This document shows positions 12,379-25,186 of a DNA stretch of 64,000 bases, in pieces. This DNA comes from Jaltomata sinuosa (Eukaryota > Streptophyta > Magnoliopsida > Solanales > Solanaceae), in contig QJPP01000273.1 of NCBI GenBank assembly GCA_003996215.1, positions 186,001-250,000 on the forward strand, read 5' to 3'. The notes beneath the pieces were generated by a model. It made no database searches, was not told where the DNA came from, and saw only the letters and a list, made by a program, of their open reading frames with translations. How positions within the stretch are numbered: the stretch's first letter is position 1; each line of letters opens with the position of its first letter. The position numbers and the translations under genes were made by a program.

Positions 12379-14279
12379 GAAAGAAATATTTGGGTTGAAT
12401 ATTTTAGCAAATAATTTTTTGTACATGAATACTTATATTGAGTTTGATATTTCTTGAGAATTATTTGTTCATACAATCTCAAATGTGAAACTTTTAGATG
12501 AGATAATCTCATATTTTAATATATTGAATGTGGTATCAGAGCAGAATTTTTTTAAACTTTTTTTTTTTTTTTCTAAAAGAAAAAAATGGAGGTAAGGGAA
12601 GGAGAAATATGAGAGGAAATTACAAGGCAGGGAATCGAACCATCACCAACAAGTTAAAAGTTTGTTAGTCAACCAACTAAATTATTAAGATTCAACTGAA
12701 TTTTTTTCTATATTTTTAATTTCAACACCCATTTTATATAAAAAAAATAAATTCATGTGTTTGTTCCATAAAAAAATCATACTCATACATGAGGAAGCAT
12801 GTTGAAAATATAATAAAATTTTAAAAAAATGCAATCTCACATTAAAAAAAAGTCAATTTTACAAAACTTTAACAATTTTAATAAATGAGGAGCAAAGTAA
12901 ATATGAAAAATTGCATTATAGATAGACATCAAGAAGTATATACAAGAATTCTCAAAAGGTTTAACGGAAATTTTTTGATGTTTCGATATCAAATCATGTT
13001 AAAAGTATAACTAATAAAGTAAAAATTTGCTCTCCATAATAGTTTAAGTTTTTAGATAAGAATATCACATAACTTCTTCATTCCCAATAAAAATATTTAG
13101 GATTTGAGCTTTGAGAATGCTAAAATTTCTGATAGGAAGTGCTTTCCTCTTAAATAGGTCCTATGCAATGGAAATTTGGATTAGCTGGGCTAAGCGTATC
13201 GAATATAATTATTTGTTAAAAGATATAATTAAGTAATTAAAAGTATATTTTCAGAAACAACTTAAGATTTTAAATAAGATAGTCGCACATGTAATTTTTT
13301 CACCTTTTAACTAGAGGTCTTGGGTTTAAGCCTTGATAATGCTGAAATTCTCAGTAAGAAGTACTTTCCCCTTAAATAGATCATATATGGTGCAAATTTG
13401 AGCTCTTGTTTGACCATAGATTTTGAAGTTGAAACTTGAAAATTTAAGTTTGAAGTTGTGCTTGGACATGTATTTCTACTTGATTTTTTTTAAAGGTCTG
13501 TGAATAGAAGTACCAAAAACTCAATTTTTTGAGAACTTGAAAATATTTAAAGATCATATTTTTAAAATCTGATCAAATTCTACATCCAAACAGATATTTG
13601 AAAGTAAAATTTTAAAATCTACTCCCAAAATTCATGGTCAAACGCTAGCTGAATTAGTTTTAATATGTTTCAAATACCAGATTGTTATACCAAAAACAAA
13701 AAATAATCACACAATATAACATGATATCAGAACATGTAAAAATCCTTGGTTCGAATCTCACCACAACCCATACAATTTAATATGACATCAGAGCAGATAA
13801 ACCCCCCCGGTTCGAGTCTCATCATCACTCACACAATTTAACATTAATTTCAAGGTCAATATCTCAAGAATTAAAAACAAAGTAATTTTTTTTAAGGGGG
13901 GTGGGGGGAGTGGTGGTGTGGGGGTGTGTGGGGGAGAGAGGAGGGGGACAAAGAGGCTAAAAAACCAAGACTTTGCCGAAAATATGACCTCAAGAAAAAC
14001 AAAATACCTAGCTGTGTTTGTTAACTCCATCTTCTCAACTAAACCAAAAAACCACAAATTTCCATTAATTTTTTTTGGTATTTTGCCATAATTGTTAAGT
14101 AGTAGGAGAAGAGTTAATGGGTACTTTTAATAAGTACGGATTTACGGATGGGAAAATTGGTATATTGACAAATCTTCACCGCTAAAAAGGAGGAAAATTT
14201 GCAATTTGTAACGCTTCTTCCTTCCATTTATTGAATAGATAGATAGATAGAAGTTGCAAAGATAGGACTGATAGGTTTA
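12379..14279. other. Gene-free region upstream of gene B
   Basis: No gene is seen. It holds TGGTATCAGAGC at 12531-12542, which matches the usual plant LTR-retrotransposon primer binding site (initiator Met tRNA). Weaker relatives followed by 'TTCGA(A/G)TCTCA' occur near 13726 and 13788. These look like decayed LTR ends, but no full LTR pair is visible. A MITE lies at 13401-13650 and a G-rich/C-rich simple tract at 13890-13950. Confidence 0.5.
13401..13650. mobile_element. MITE with TTTGACCAT terminal repeats
   Basis: The left end (TTGTTTGACCATAGATTTTG) and the reverse complement of the right end (GCGTTTGACCATGAATTTTG) form clear terminal inverted repeats, with AT-rich palindromic content between. 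AGCT is present at both outer edges. No coding sequence. Confidence 0.7.
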
Positions 14280-15480
14280 GTCATAATTACAATTTTCCTT
14301 TTTAAGTTATAGTATGTGTAGTTATAGTATGTGTTGTTAGTGTAAATAAGTTTTTTTTGGGTGAAGATTTATCGGAAACAACCTCTTTATCTTTATAAGG
14401 TAAGGGGTAAGATCGCGTACACAATATCCTTTCCAGACCTCATTTGTAAAGATAGGTTTAGTCATAAAGTTTTTTCGGGTCGAGAGTTCATCAAAAATAA
14501 TTTCTTTACCTTCATAATGTAGGGGTAAAACTGCATACACACTATCTTACCCATACCCTATTTGCAAAGATAGGTTTAGTCATAAATGCAAATTTCCTTT
14601 TTAAGTTATTTCTATTGTTAGTATAAATAAGTTTTCTTGGGTTGATGGTTTATCAAAAACAGTCTTTTTTATCTTCACAAGGTAGGGGTACGACTGCATA
14701 TAAATTATCTTTCCCAGATCCCATTTATAAAGATAGGTTTAGTCATAAATGGAAATTTCCTTTTTAAGTTATGTTTTGTTAGTGTAAATAAGTTTTTTTG
14801 GGTTGGGAATTTGTCGAAAACAACCGTTTTGTCTTCACACAATAGGAGTAAGATCGTGTACACATTATCTTTCACAGACCGCATTGCAGGGTTTATCAAA
14901 AACAGTCTCTTTACTAGCTTTATAAAGTAGGGGTAAGATCGCGTTCACATTATCTTACCCAAACCCCATTTGCAAAGATAGGTTTAGTCATGAATGGAAA
15001 TTTCCTTTTTAAGTCATAATTGTATGTGTTGTTAGTGTAAATAAGTTTTTTTTGGTCGAGTGTTTATCGAAAACAGTCTCTTTATCTTCACAAGGTAGAA
15101 GTAAGATCGCGTACACATTATTTTCCCCAGACCTCACTAGCAAAGATAGGTTTAATTATAAATGTGAATTTCCTTTTTAAGTTATATGTGTTGTTAGTGT
15201 AAATAAGTTTTTTTTTTTGGGTTGAGGGTTCATCAGAAATAACTTCTTTATCTTTATAAGGTAGGAGTAAGACCACGTACACATTATCCTTCATAGATCC
15301 TATTTGCAAAGATACGTTTAGTCATAAATGCAAATTTCCTTTTTAAGTTATATGTGTTGTTAGTGTAAATAAGTTTTTTTTGGGGTCGAGGGTTAATCAG
15401 AAATAATCTCTCTATCTTCACAAGGTAAGAGCAAGGTTGCATACACTTTATCCTTTCTAAACTCCATTTATAAAATTACA
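14280..15480 (+). repeat. Tandem array built on a TS-SINE fragment
   Basis: About seven units of 130-170 bp. Each has 'gcaaagataggtttagtcat', 'ttcctttttaagttat' and 'gtgttgttagtgtaaataag', followed by a piece resembling the body of the TS SINE in plus orientation ('cgagggttcatc...ctctttatcttcacaaggtag...taagatcgcgtacaca'). 'gtgtaaataag' recurs near 14340, 14620, 14788, 15037, 15198 and 15363. The SINE fragment appears to have been captured and then amplified. Confidence 0.8.
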
Positions 15481-16479
15481 CTGATATATTATTGATGTTA
15501 TTTTTATCTATAGTTAAGCCTCCTTAAATTGTGATATTTATAATCATGAAAGATAACTTTGGTCATAAACGCAAATTTTCTTTTTAAGTTATTTGTTTCA
15601 TTAGTGTAAATATATTTTTTACATTATCAAATCATCCAAAAACTATTTACAAGTAAGCCTCTTTAGATTATGAAATTATAATCAAGAGAGTATCCTGCTA
15701 CAACAAATAACTATATGATAGTGTTAAATAAATGACCCAATGGTATAAAACTTCTGATATTTATACTAATAGTGTATACAGTCAGACCTCTCTATAATAG
15801 TGATCTTTTATAACAATATTTCACTATAATAACTACGTTTATTGTGAAACCGATCTCTTATGTTATATTATATTATATATTCATTATAATAACTAAAATT
15901 ATTAAAACAAACAACATTGTTATAAAGAATTTTAACGACATAACCTGAACTCTATGCAAACTCACCATAGAAAATTTCAACAAGGAGTGAAAGATGCAAA
16001 AAATGGATTTTAGACCCCCTGTTTTGAGTACCAACCCTCTTTCACCTCCCAACTTTAGTCGCTAACAAAAGAATACCCTACATGTGATGAAATTGAGCAG
16101 TTTTAGACCCTTGATTGTCGGTTCTATTCATCTTTCATCTGATGTGGGACTCAATAACAAATACATTAAGTTGATTCTCCACTACTAGAAATCTATGGAT
16201 TTTCCACGAACATTTCTATCGGAATACCATTGGTATTTCTATCGATTTGTAGGAAACATTTACCGACAAATAATTTTCCCATGAATTCCGTCGAAAATTT
16301 GAGGAAATTATGCGAGAAATCTGCAAATCTCTACATGTAAATTATTTTGTCAACCTTTTGAAGTTACAAAAAATGTTTAATGTTCAATAAGTTGAACAAT
16401 TTAATGTTAAATATACTATTCAAAATCTATTTCTTTATAGCTTCAATATTTAATCAACCCTATGCTTCCTTCTACCTAC
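15481..16479. other. Repeat remnants, no gene
   Basis: A MITE-like sequence starts CAGTCAGACCTCTCTATAAT at 15780 and runs to about 15950 with alternating 'cactataataac' stretches. A CACTA-type terminus (CACTACTAGAAA) lies at 16182, followed by 'ttccacgaacatttctatcgg'. No complete element could be closed. Confidence 0.45.
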
Positions 16480-18180
16480 GAATAGTACACAATATGTACT
16501 ATTCATCACTTATTATAAAGCATCTTCATTATATAGGTACGGACTTGTGTACGGTATCAATTATTTGGTATCCGTCAAAAATCAAATAATGTGGCAAGTT
16601 TATTCTCCCATTTTTATCTTAAAAAGGTAAAATATATAAGAGAGCTTTTATTTCTAACTGACTATGACTCCTTGATATACTTCTAATAAGATCTCATATG
16701 CACTAACTCATCGCTTATCATAAAGCATCCTCATTATATAAGTACGGACTGGTGTACGAGTATCAGTAATCTAGCACTCACCAAATATCAAATGACGTGG
16801 TAAGTTTATCTTTCTTTTCTTTTAAATCTTAGAAAGATAAAATATATAAGAGAGCTTTCATTTCTAACTAACTATGATTTGTTGATAAACTTCAAAATAG
16901 AACATTATCTGTCCTAACTCATCAATTATCATAAAGCATCCTCGTTATATAAGTACGGACTTGTACATGTACGGGTAAGTACGGGTATTAGTAATCTAGT
17001 GCTCGCCAAATATCAACTGGCGTAGCAAGTTTATTTCCCCTTTTTTTACCTTATAGATGGTAAATTATATAAGGGAATCTCCATTTCTAACTAACTATGA
17101 TTCTTTGATATACTTCTAAACGGAACGCCATATGTACTAACTCATCACTTATCATAAAGCATCCTCGTTATATAAGTATGGACTTGTGTACGGTATTAGT
17201 TATTTAGCGCGCGCCAAATATCAAATGACGTGGAAAATTTGTTTCCCCTCTTTTATCTTAAAAAGGTAAAAATATATAAGGGAGCAGTCCTAACTAACTA
17301 TGATTCCTTGATATACTTCTAAATAGAATACCATATGTACTAACTCATTATATAAGTACGGACTTATGTACGGGTATCAGTAATCTAACGCTGGCCAAAT
17401 ATCAAATGACGTGACAAGTTTATTTTCCCTCTTTTATCTTAAAAGGGAAACTATATAAGGGAGCTTCCATTTTAAACTAACTATGATTCCTTGATATACT
17501 TCTAAATAAAACGTTATTTGTACTAACTCATCAGTTATCATAAAGCATCATCACGATATAGGTATGGATTTTTGTACGGTATTAATTATCTAGTACTCGT
17601 CAAAAATCAAATGACGTAACAAGTTTATTTTCCCCTTTTTTTTATCTAATAAAGGTAAAATATATAAAACAGATCCACTTTAACAAACTATATATGATTC
17701 CTTGATATACCTTTAAATAGAACGCCATTTGTACTAACTCATCACTTATCATAAAGCATCCTCGTTATATAACTATGTACTATGGACTTGTGTATGGGTA
17801 GCAGTAATCTAGCGCTCGCTAAATATCAAATGATGTGGCTAGTTTATTTCCCCTCTTTTATCTTATTAAATAAAAGGGGAAAATATATAAGAGAGCTTCC
17901 ATCTCTTAGACCTTATAACCAAACAGCCCATGCATTCTACTAATTAATTACACCTTTTTGTGAATAATTCACCTTTTCCATAATATACTGTATATATGTT
18001 CCAAAACCAATATTTATCGATCCTATATAGGTACATACGGACTTGTATACGATATAAGTTACCTACCGCTAGCCAAAAATCAAATGACGTGGCAAGTTTA
18101 TTTCCCTTTGTTATCTTATAAGGGGAAAATATATAAGAGAGTTTTCATTTCTCGAACATTATTTAACCAACAGCCCAATA
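16480..18180. repeat. Tandem array, about eight units of ~205 bp
   Basis: The motif 'ataaagcatc(c/t)tc(a/g)ttatata(a/g)gtacggact' recurs near 16516, 16722, 16929, 17155, 17343 (partial), 17540, 17752 and 18025, so the spacing is about 187-250 bp. Each unit continues with 'caaatatcaaatgacgtgg', 'aagtttatttcccc', 'aaggtaaaatatataag' and 'gattccttgatatacttc'. AT-rich and non-coding. Confidence 0.85.
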
Positions 18181-19465
18181 TGTATTCAACTTGTATACTA
18201 TGCATATAACACTCAGAAGCAAGGGCGGATCTATAGTGTCTCCCTGTTATAGCATGAGCTCTCCTACTCAACGCGAATACCTTTGCGTGGGTATAAATTC
18301 CGGGACTTGCAACTCACTTCCTCACATGATGGCGCGCAACAACGTCAATTTCTAGACAGTTCAACTTGTGTATTTTATTTTTTTTTTGCTTCAAAATCTT
18401 CTCTTAATGTTGAAATTAGCCATAGTAAATTAAGTACATATTCGCCTCATAAATTAGCATAAAGAACGATACAAATATAGTACATATGATGTAAAAATAT
18501 AATAAATTAATAGGAGGGACAACCAAACGTTCTTAGGGAGGGGAGCATTTAGTATATCGAAAATATGAACGTAATTCTAATGACGAAATGAATTATCAAA
18601 TCAGTGACACATTTTTCTGTCGCTAAATTTGGCCATCCGTTGCAAGTTTTGCAACATGTTCAATTTTTCCGTTTGAGAGAATTAACTAGGAGCATATTAG
18701 CGACGACAGACACAAATTCATCGTTAAGACGTTGTGATAATTTCCTCTTTTTTTTTGGTAGTGTTATAAAATTGATACTCAATTTCATCTAGCTAGGTTC
18801 CCTGTTTGACTAAATGACAAGATATACAAGTATTGCTATAGTAACATTAAATATTTTTAGTGAATCATAAATGATTAGGTCACATCTAAAAGATGTGAAC
18901 AATGTGTAAATATAATCAAGCGCTAAGTCCATCTTGGTTAATTTATTGAGACTAATCAAGTATCTTTTGAGCGAGTCAGTGATAACCCATTTAGTAGGGT
19001 GGCCATTTTAACCCATTTAAATTTAATCAGACATGATTATCTAGTTTGACTGAATGCAATTATATATGATAATCTGCACAAATAAGACCTTTCGATGCCA
19101 CTATTCAAATTTTGACCTTGTTAAAAAAAGGTACACAAAATAACACTTTCTACATAATTGAGAGTACAATCCTGATGAGTCGCCAAGATATTTTCCCTAA
19201 CAACGAGATATGGTGATCGTCAAGATTTCGGGTCAAATCCTGGTGATCACAATAACAAATTCCATAGAAATTCACTAACACACTATGCTATGGTGATGGC
19301 CAAATTCTGACGTATCTCCGAGGCTTTTTTTAGCATTTGTGACTGAACATCTGGCGATTCGTTAGTATTTGTGGCCAAAATTTTGATGATCACCATAACT
19401 TGTTTTGTAGAAATTTCAACAATAGGTTTTTGCTTCATAAGTGATCCAATCAACTTGGAGCGCAA
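18181..19465. other. Gene-free stretch
   Basis: No gene recognised. A hAT-like terminus (AAGGGCGGATCTATAG) lies at about 18227. The remainder is AT-rich with no clear structure. Confidence 0.4.
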
Positions 19466-19732
19466 GCTCAGTGATGTAACACATGAGGTGGATGTGAAAG
19501 TGAGGCCTGATACATAGGTCATCCAAAAAAGAGGAAGTTTCAAGTATCTTGGATCTATTATCCAAGTAAATGGGAAGATTGACGAGGATGTCACTTGCTG
19601 TATTTGATGCAGGGTGGATGAAATGGAGGCTTGCATCTAGAGTCTTTTGTGATAAGAAGGTGCTACCAAAACTTAAAGGCAAGTTCTACATAGTGCTAGT
19701 AAGACCAATTGCATTGTATGGGTCTAGGAAGG
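19466..19732 (+). pseudogene. LINE reverse transcriptase fragment, broken
   Basis: Conceptual translation gives the end of a plant LINE reverse transcriptase: VIQKRGSFKYLGSIIQ, NGKIDEDVT, then (after a frameshift near 19605) AGWMKWRLASRVFCDKK, LPKLKGKFY and VRPIALYG. A stop lies just before VIQKRG. It is a decayed non-LTR retrotransposon piece, not a host gene. Confidence 0.82.
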
Positions 19733-19802
19733 GTCGAGTATACGCAGAACTTACCCCTACCTCAGAGGAAGAGAGGTTGTTTCCAATAGACCCCCGGCTC
19801 CA
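19733..19802 (-). mobile_element. TS-type SINE fragment
   Basis: Contains 'cttacccctacctcagagg', 'agagaggttgtttcc' and 'gacccccggctc', matching the middle of the TS-like SINEs elsewhere in this window. It directly abuts the broken LINE fragment. Confidence 0.6.
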
Positions 19803-21163
19803 GAGAAAAATAGTCCAAAGCAACGCAGAAATGAGTGTATTGCACTATTCTTTTAACGAAATCAAATATTAAGAAAAGGACACTCCGCGCAAATATCTTG
19901 ATTAACAAAAATGGCTCAACCCATAAACTTCTAATTGAAGCCCAATGGCTCAACATGTACTAAGTAACTTCTAAGTGAAGCCCAATGGTCCAACATCTAC
20001 TAACTTAACTTCAAATTGAAAGCCCAATGCCCCAAAACTTCGGCCAACTACCATGTCTTTTTCTCAAGGATTTTTACCCAGGATATGACGTGTGGTGTCC
20101 TCAAAAGTATTCAGTTTTGAACTCATTTAATAGAACTTTTTAAAAATAACTTTAACTTAAAAAAAATCGTTGGGAAGAATTTTTTTTCCATTAGGCATAA
20201 ATTCTAGCAATTGTCTATAAGGTAGAACTTGTGATCAATTGAGCAATTGGTTACTGTTTTGAAATATCATGAATTCTGCCTTATAGGCAAAACTAATTTA
20301 TGTCCACAACTTAAGGCAAAACTAATTTATGTCCACAACTTATACCTGATGGACAACAAAAGCTTTGCCTAGCTACAAGTAATATAATCAAAATAATTAA
20401 TGATCGGTTTTATTTTATTTAATTTTATTTGATACCCTACTACAAGTGATAGAATCTAAATAACATTTGTCTAGAAGGTGGAGAATGGAAAATTCAAAAA
20501 TTAGGGGCAAAAGGGAAGGACAATGAAAGACTTATTTCCATGTTGTGGCCATAAAATTACATGCAAAGCTAACCTTCTAGAGTTTGTTAACCTCCTTTTG
20601 GCTATGCCATGAAAATTTAGTCAAGTTTGGTGCAAATAATTGACCAAAATTTAATTTTCTTTCATCAAATTAACTAAGCATGAAATTAATTTTTAAAAGA
20701 AGTTGGGTAAACCTAGAGGTTTTTTCTTGCTAGAGATTGCTAGTATTTCCACAACAACAAAAAAAAGTTCACTTATCAAATGGTACTTTATTCAAGTCAA
20801 AATAATGGGTATACTAATAATGACAACTTGAAACTAATTAATGAATAATTTAAGGCATAATATTTGGTTAAAAAGTATTTATATTTTACTTTTTAATTGA
20901 TGAATAAGGATATTTGGAAAAAATACTTGCATATTAAATTGTGTCACCTAAATAAGAACCACATTAGGGCTTAAAATATACTAATAACTCTGACAAATGA
21001 TTTTAAATCTTGAAAAAAGAAAATCAAGTCATCAACGAAAAGAAAGGATTCTCCTCGTAAAACTATCTGGTAATCTGTCGCTTTATCAATTATGACACTA
21101 TAAACTTTGAGTGAATTTATAGTCACACATTTAATAGTTATTTTTAAAAGAGACAGTCTGATG
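19803..21163. other. Gene-free stretch with short internal repeats
   Basis: No gene. Near 19915-20030 the phrase 'gaagcccaatgg(c/t)(c/t)caac' is repeated three times about 50-60 bp apart. Near 20280-20345 'ttaaggcaaaactaatttatgtccacaact' style sequence is doubled. The segments at 20500 ('gggcaaaagggaaggacaat') and 20697 ('agaagttgggtaaac') recur elsewhere in the window (see findings). Confidence 0.5.
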
Positions 21164-21361
21164 CACAAATCATCTCATACTATCAGGTTATTTAGAATGC
21201 TAATTGTGGAATGTGTGCATGCAATTTGGATGGAAAGGAACCAAAGAATATTTGAACACAAACAGAGGACATGTGATAGCATTGTTAGGGAGATTGTTTA
21301 CACTTGTAATGTTAGAGCAAAACTGGAACTAAGGGAAATGATCCAACAGCTTATGATTTAG
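21164..21361 (+). pseudogene. LINE C-terminal fragment
   Basis: A short frame reads HTIRLFRMLIVECVHAIWM then ERNQRIFEHKQRTCDSIVRE. The W-x-ERN-x-RIF pattern is typical of the C-terminal region (zf-RVT) of plant LINE polyproteins. No upstream polymerase domain is in frame, so this is a 5'-truncated LINE end. Confidence 0.7.
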
Positions 21362-21449
21362 CTTTTCTAGTTCTAGGCCTAACTTTTGGAAGATGAGTGT
21401 ATTTTTGGATAGCTGAATTGATCCATTGTTGTATGCCCTATTTCTTAGT

Positions 21450-21965
21450 CAATTTATTCCTACTCGGACCCACCGCCCTTTGACTTCCAGCTATGTGTTG
21501 TGCGGCTCCCATGAAGCGAATGAAGGGAAGCTCTTCGAGCTTCTGGGTGAGCTTACGCTTACTCTCTGACACACGCTAATGGGATGATCACCCTTCAACG
21601 ACACAAGGGCAAGTGGCGGTCTCCTATTGGCCACAAGCAATGCTAGTGCCCTATAAATAGGCACCCGCTCCCCCATTCTAGAGGATCAGATTTTTGGCTG
21701 GCTCTTATCAAGAAGCAATAAAATATTTTTAGCTTGATCCTATAGCTTTCTCTGTTTCTTTAGTGTCTTTATTATTCCATTGTTATTATGCTTGTTTATG
21801 CTACGTTCACGGTCACGACCTGCTCATAGCTGGAAGGACCGAGCACCTCGACGTCGCTACAGAGTTGTTCTTAATTGTTGTCTTGCTGATTTATTTTATA
21901 TTTCCTTTATGTTATTTATCTTTTGCAAACTGACGTCCCTAATAACGAAGCTAAGATCGTAACAC
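21450..21965 (+). mobile_element. LTR-like fragment
   Basis: A GC-richer island with a TATA box (CCTATAAATAGGCACC at about 21650) and, 60 nt further, a poly(A) signal (AGCAATAAAATATT at about 21715). This promoter-plus-polyadenylation layout is typical of an LTR. No second LTR or gag/pol is visible nearby, and I could not define the ends. Confidence 0.42.
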
Positions 21966-22016
21966 GTGCTCTTGACCCACTAACAAATCTAATTGTCCTA
22001 AATCGACGATAAACAG

Positions 22017-22072
22017 GTGTGATGTAGACAGTCTACCTTAATGCAAGCATTAGTAACTGCTTTCATGGTTCG
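22017..22072 (-). mobile_element. Au-like SINE fragment
   Basis: 'gtgatgtagacagtctacc', 'aatgcaagcattagtaactg' and 'catggttcgg' match the middle of the longer Au-like copy at 47938-48110. Only about 55 bp remain. Confidence 0.6.
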
Positions 22073-22689
22073 GGAAAAATAACTGAAAGAGCAATATGAA
22101 AGAACAACGAAATTTTTTGGGAAAAAGAACAAAACTTTAATGTTATCAAAGAAGTTATCTAATTGCTTGATTGTTGTGTTAACTTTTTTTGTCATTTGGT
22201 AATTTTAAAGCTATGTTGATGACTACTACCTTGGAGCAGCTTAATTTATGACTGCCTTGTGTTTATTCTTGTTAAATTTTAAGCGTTAATACACACTTTA
22301 GAAGACTTGCGGATTTCTCTATAGCAGAAACGGATTTGAAGCAACCACGATTTGAGTCACCAGTCATTGGGAATCCTCACAAGACGAATGAATTTCTTGT
22401 TTTCACATCCTAAAAATCCTCTCTAGTTTAGAAGGCTTGCATATATATATATATATTAAAAATAATCTGAATCAACCACGACTTCAGTCACCGATCATTG
22501 AGAATCCTCACAAGACGGATAATTTTTCTTGTTTTCACAACCTAAAAATCCTCTCTAGAAAGATGTTGAGAAGTTTCTCTTTGTAAACCCTAGCCAAATC
22601 ATCATCTTTCAAACACTCACAAAGGTATATTTATGCGTTATAGATGGGATTAAGGAGGAGGATAAGTTAATGGACTGACGGGATAATTA
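22073..22689. other. Duplicated ~160-bp non-coding segment
   Basis: 'caaccacgatttgagtcaccagtcattgggaatcctcacaagacg' type sequence occurs at about 22340 and again at about 22470, each followed by 'cttgttttcacaacctaaaaatcctctctag'. Near 24470 a weaker third copy ('atcattggtaatcctcac') is present. No gene. Confidence 0.5.
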
Positions 22690-23690
22690 GCATACTTTAT
22701 TGGGAAAATTACACATATAGGCATACTTAAGACTTTAATTAGTCAATATTGCCTAAATTTGTATTAATTACAAATTATATCCAAATAGCAATATTTTGGA
22801 AAACCCTCTCCTCCCTCTCTCCTATTTTGCTCGCCTCTCTCCCTCTCTCTCGCTGCCTCCCTCTCTCTCTTTCGAGGAACAAAAGAAAAAAAAGAGGTTT
22901 GTGTTGTATTCATAGATATATTTGTTGCTTTATGTATTTTTTATGCTTGTTTTTTGTATTCGTTAATCCAAATTGTATTTGGTGATACAACTTGCATCAT
23001 TCAAATACAAAAGATACATTTTGTATACAATTGTATTCGTTGATACACTTGTATTTGTTAATACGAATTGTATTCGTTCATAGACTTGTATTTGTTGATA
23101 TGAATTGTACACTTGTATTTGTTGATATGAATTGTATTCGTTGATACAACTTGAACAATCCTAATACAAATGATATAAACGATACATTTGTATTTGTATA
23201 TGATAAACTAAAAAAATACAAACAATGCATATACTTATTTATATACAAATACAACTGATAAATTTGAAGGAGAGATAGAGATGTGAAAATACAAAATACA
23301 AGAGGAATACAATCATTAATTAGCTACTGTATTTGTACTTTATATCAAATACAGTAAATTGCATACAATTGATACAGCGGGTACCAACAAAAATGAATAC
23401 AGCGGGCTACAGATTATAATTATTGAAAGTGTTGCTATGTTAGCCTATTTTCGCCTATAGTTAGACTATTTCTGAAACTTACCCTACTTTATTTGTAGAT
23501 CCCACCCAAATAGTTATTTCCGACTCATTTGTCTTACCTCTGGAGTTGCACAACCATATCAATAATAACTATGGGCCAATGGGCCTCTCTCACTGTTTCT
23601 AATTAAAATGGACCAGGTTAACCTATTGGGCCAAAACTCCCTGTAAGTTTTGGCCCATTTTTGGTTTTGTTGTCCCATATTTGCAGAAAT
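22690..23690. repeat. Non-autonomous element rich in TTGTATTTG/TACAAAT words, copy 1
   Basis: It starts near 'caatattttggaaaacc', then a CT-rich tract (22803-22870), then dozens of 'gtattcgttgatacaa', 'tacaaatgata' and 'acttgtatttg' words to about 23410. After it comes 'actatgggccaatgggcc...ttggcccattttt' at 23565-23670. The same order (element, then 'tatgggccc...ttggcccat') occurs at 45840-46890, so the two regions are paralogous. Confidence 0.65.
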
Positions 23691-23904
23691 AGGATATTTT
23701 GTGCCATTATTTAAATTTTGTTATCGTTTAAAGAATGCTAAAATAACCTCGGAACATAACTTTTCTTGATGGAGCATAACTTTGGTACAAATTGTTCAAG
23801 AAGTTCTATCGGATGCTTGATTCACATGTTATGACGGGACGATATAACTTGTACAAATTATTTACAAGTTATGTCGTAGTTGCAAAACTTGCACGTGTTG
23901 TTCA

Positions 23905-24260
23905 ATTGTTCATGCCGAGTCCCACATCGGTTATGGGAAGGAAAATTAGACTCCTTCTTGTGCAATCCTCAGCTCATGGACTAGCTTTTGGGGTTGAGTT
24001 ATACCAAATATTCATCTTTTTTGTCATGGTATTAGAGTCATGCCCTTCCTCATTCATTGGTTACTCGATGTTGACCCCATTTTATATATATTGCACATGC
24101 TTCAGATGTCCATTGTTGGGCATCTGTGGTGCGCGGTAGGGTGGGGATGTCGAGTCCTCTGTCGTCTATGGGAAGGGAAATTGGATTTCTTATATGGTTT
24201 TGCACAATCCTCACCACATTACCTAGCTTCTGGGGTTGACTTAGATTCAAGATTCATTTC
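23905..24260 (+). repeat. Dispersed TCCCACATCGG-type repeat, doubled
   Basis: 'gtcccacatcggttatggga' at about 23920 is followed by 'caatcctcagctcatggactagcttttggggttgag'. A diverged second copy at 24150-24245 has 'cgtctatgggaaggg', 'caatcctcaccacattacctagcttctggggttga'. This word set is common in plant intergenic repeats, often near LTRs. The small ORFs over it are not protein-like. Confidence 0.5.
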
Positions 24261-25069
24261 TTTATTAGTTTACAGGTTTTGTCAAACTGTCAAGACTTCT
24301 TGCTATCTTCATTCTATCTATTATTTAAATTATTCACAAGTCTTATCGGATTGACAAAACTTGTTTATGTTATTCAATTCTTCAAGAAAATTGACAAACA
24401 AGCAAAGCTTGATATTATCTTCATTCTAATTGAATTCACAATTGGTTGGTAATCCACATTTTTATCGATCATTGGTAATCCTCACGAACGGATAAATGTC
24501 CATTGTCTACATTCAAGATATCCTCTACGAGATGCATATATAACATATTCTTTATGCAAAACCCTAATCTTCAGCTTAAGATGAAAAATATATTTTTTAA
24601 CACTTATAATAATGTATTCATACATCATAGGTAAGATTTAGAAGAAGGACAAGTTAATGAGCTAATGAATCAACACTTATTATGAACGGACCCGATCCAA
24701 TAACCATTTCTAATAGCCACAAATTTGAAAAAAATTATTTATTTTTTTTCTTAAACTTTGCATACAATCAAACACCACCACATAAATTTACCAATTGACA
24801 ACTTGGGCAAGAAACTAATTAAATAATTAAAAGGTCGATAAGTGGTACTTCATTTCATTTATTAATCATTTTTTTAGTACCACTCTTGAACCATTTGATA
24901 AAAAGTCTTATGAAAAATGTCCTGGTCTTTAGGATTGGTTATGTCTATATGATCTAATGATTTGGCTAGATTTCTAAAATAGAATAGTAACTAATTTCTT
25001 ATTTAACTTTATTTATCAGGATTAATTTCGCAAACGATCATTCAACTTTTAATTACTATATAAATAAAA

Positions 25070-25073
<4 letters not shown>
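24261..25073. other. Gene-free AT-rich stretch
   Basis: No gene. The end (25020-25060) is an inverted copy of the unit border of the following array ('gcaaacgatcattcaactttt' against 'aaaattgaatgaccatctacg'). Confidence 0.45.

Positions 25074-25121
<48 letters not shown>
25074..25121. repeat. (AT)n microsatellite
   Basis: Uninterrupted AT dinucleotides over about 48 bp, immediately before the ~300-bp array. Confidence 0.95.
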
Positions 25122-25124
<3 letters not shown>

Positions 25125-25186
25125 TTTTTTACTATACGAAAAGAAAATATTTTATTATCTACCTAATAAATAAAATAAAATCTACG

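Noticed and set aside
12531..12542. Primer binding site of an intact LTR retrotransposon
   Set aside because: The motif is present but no paired LTR, polypurine tract or gag/pol follows; kept only as a remnant.
14337..15309. Series of similar 63-67 aa minus-strand frames
   Set aside because: Periodic frames produced by the SINE-based tandem array, not genes.
23792..24354. Two overlapping frames of 104-115 aa
   Set aside because: They lie on a doubled dispersed repeat with a TCCCACATCGG word and show no family likeness.
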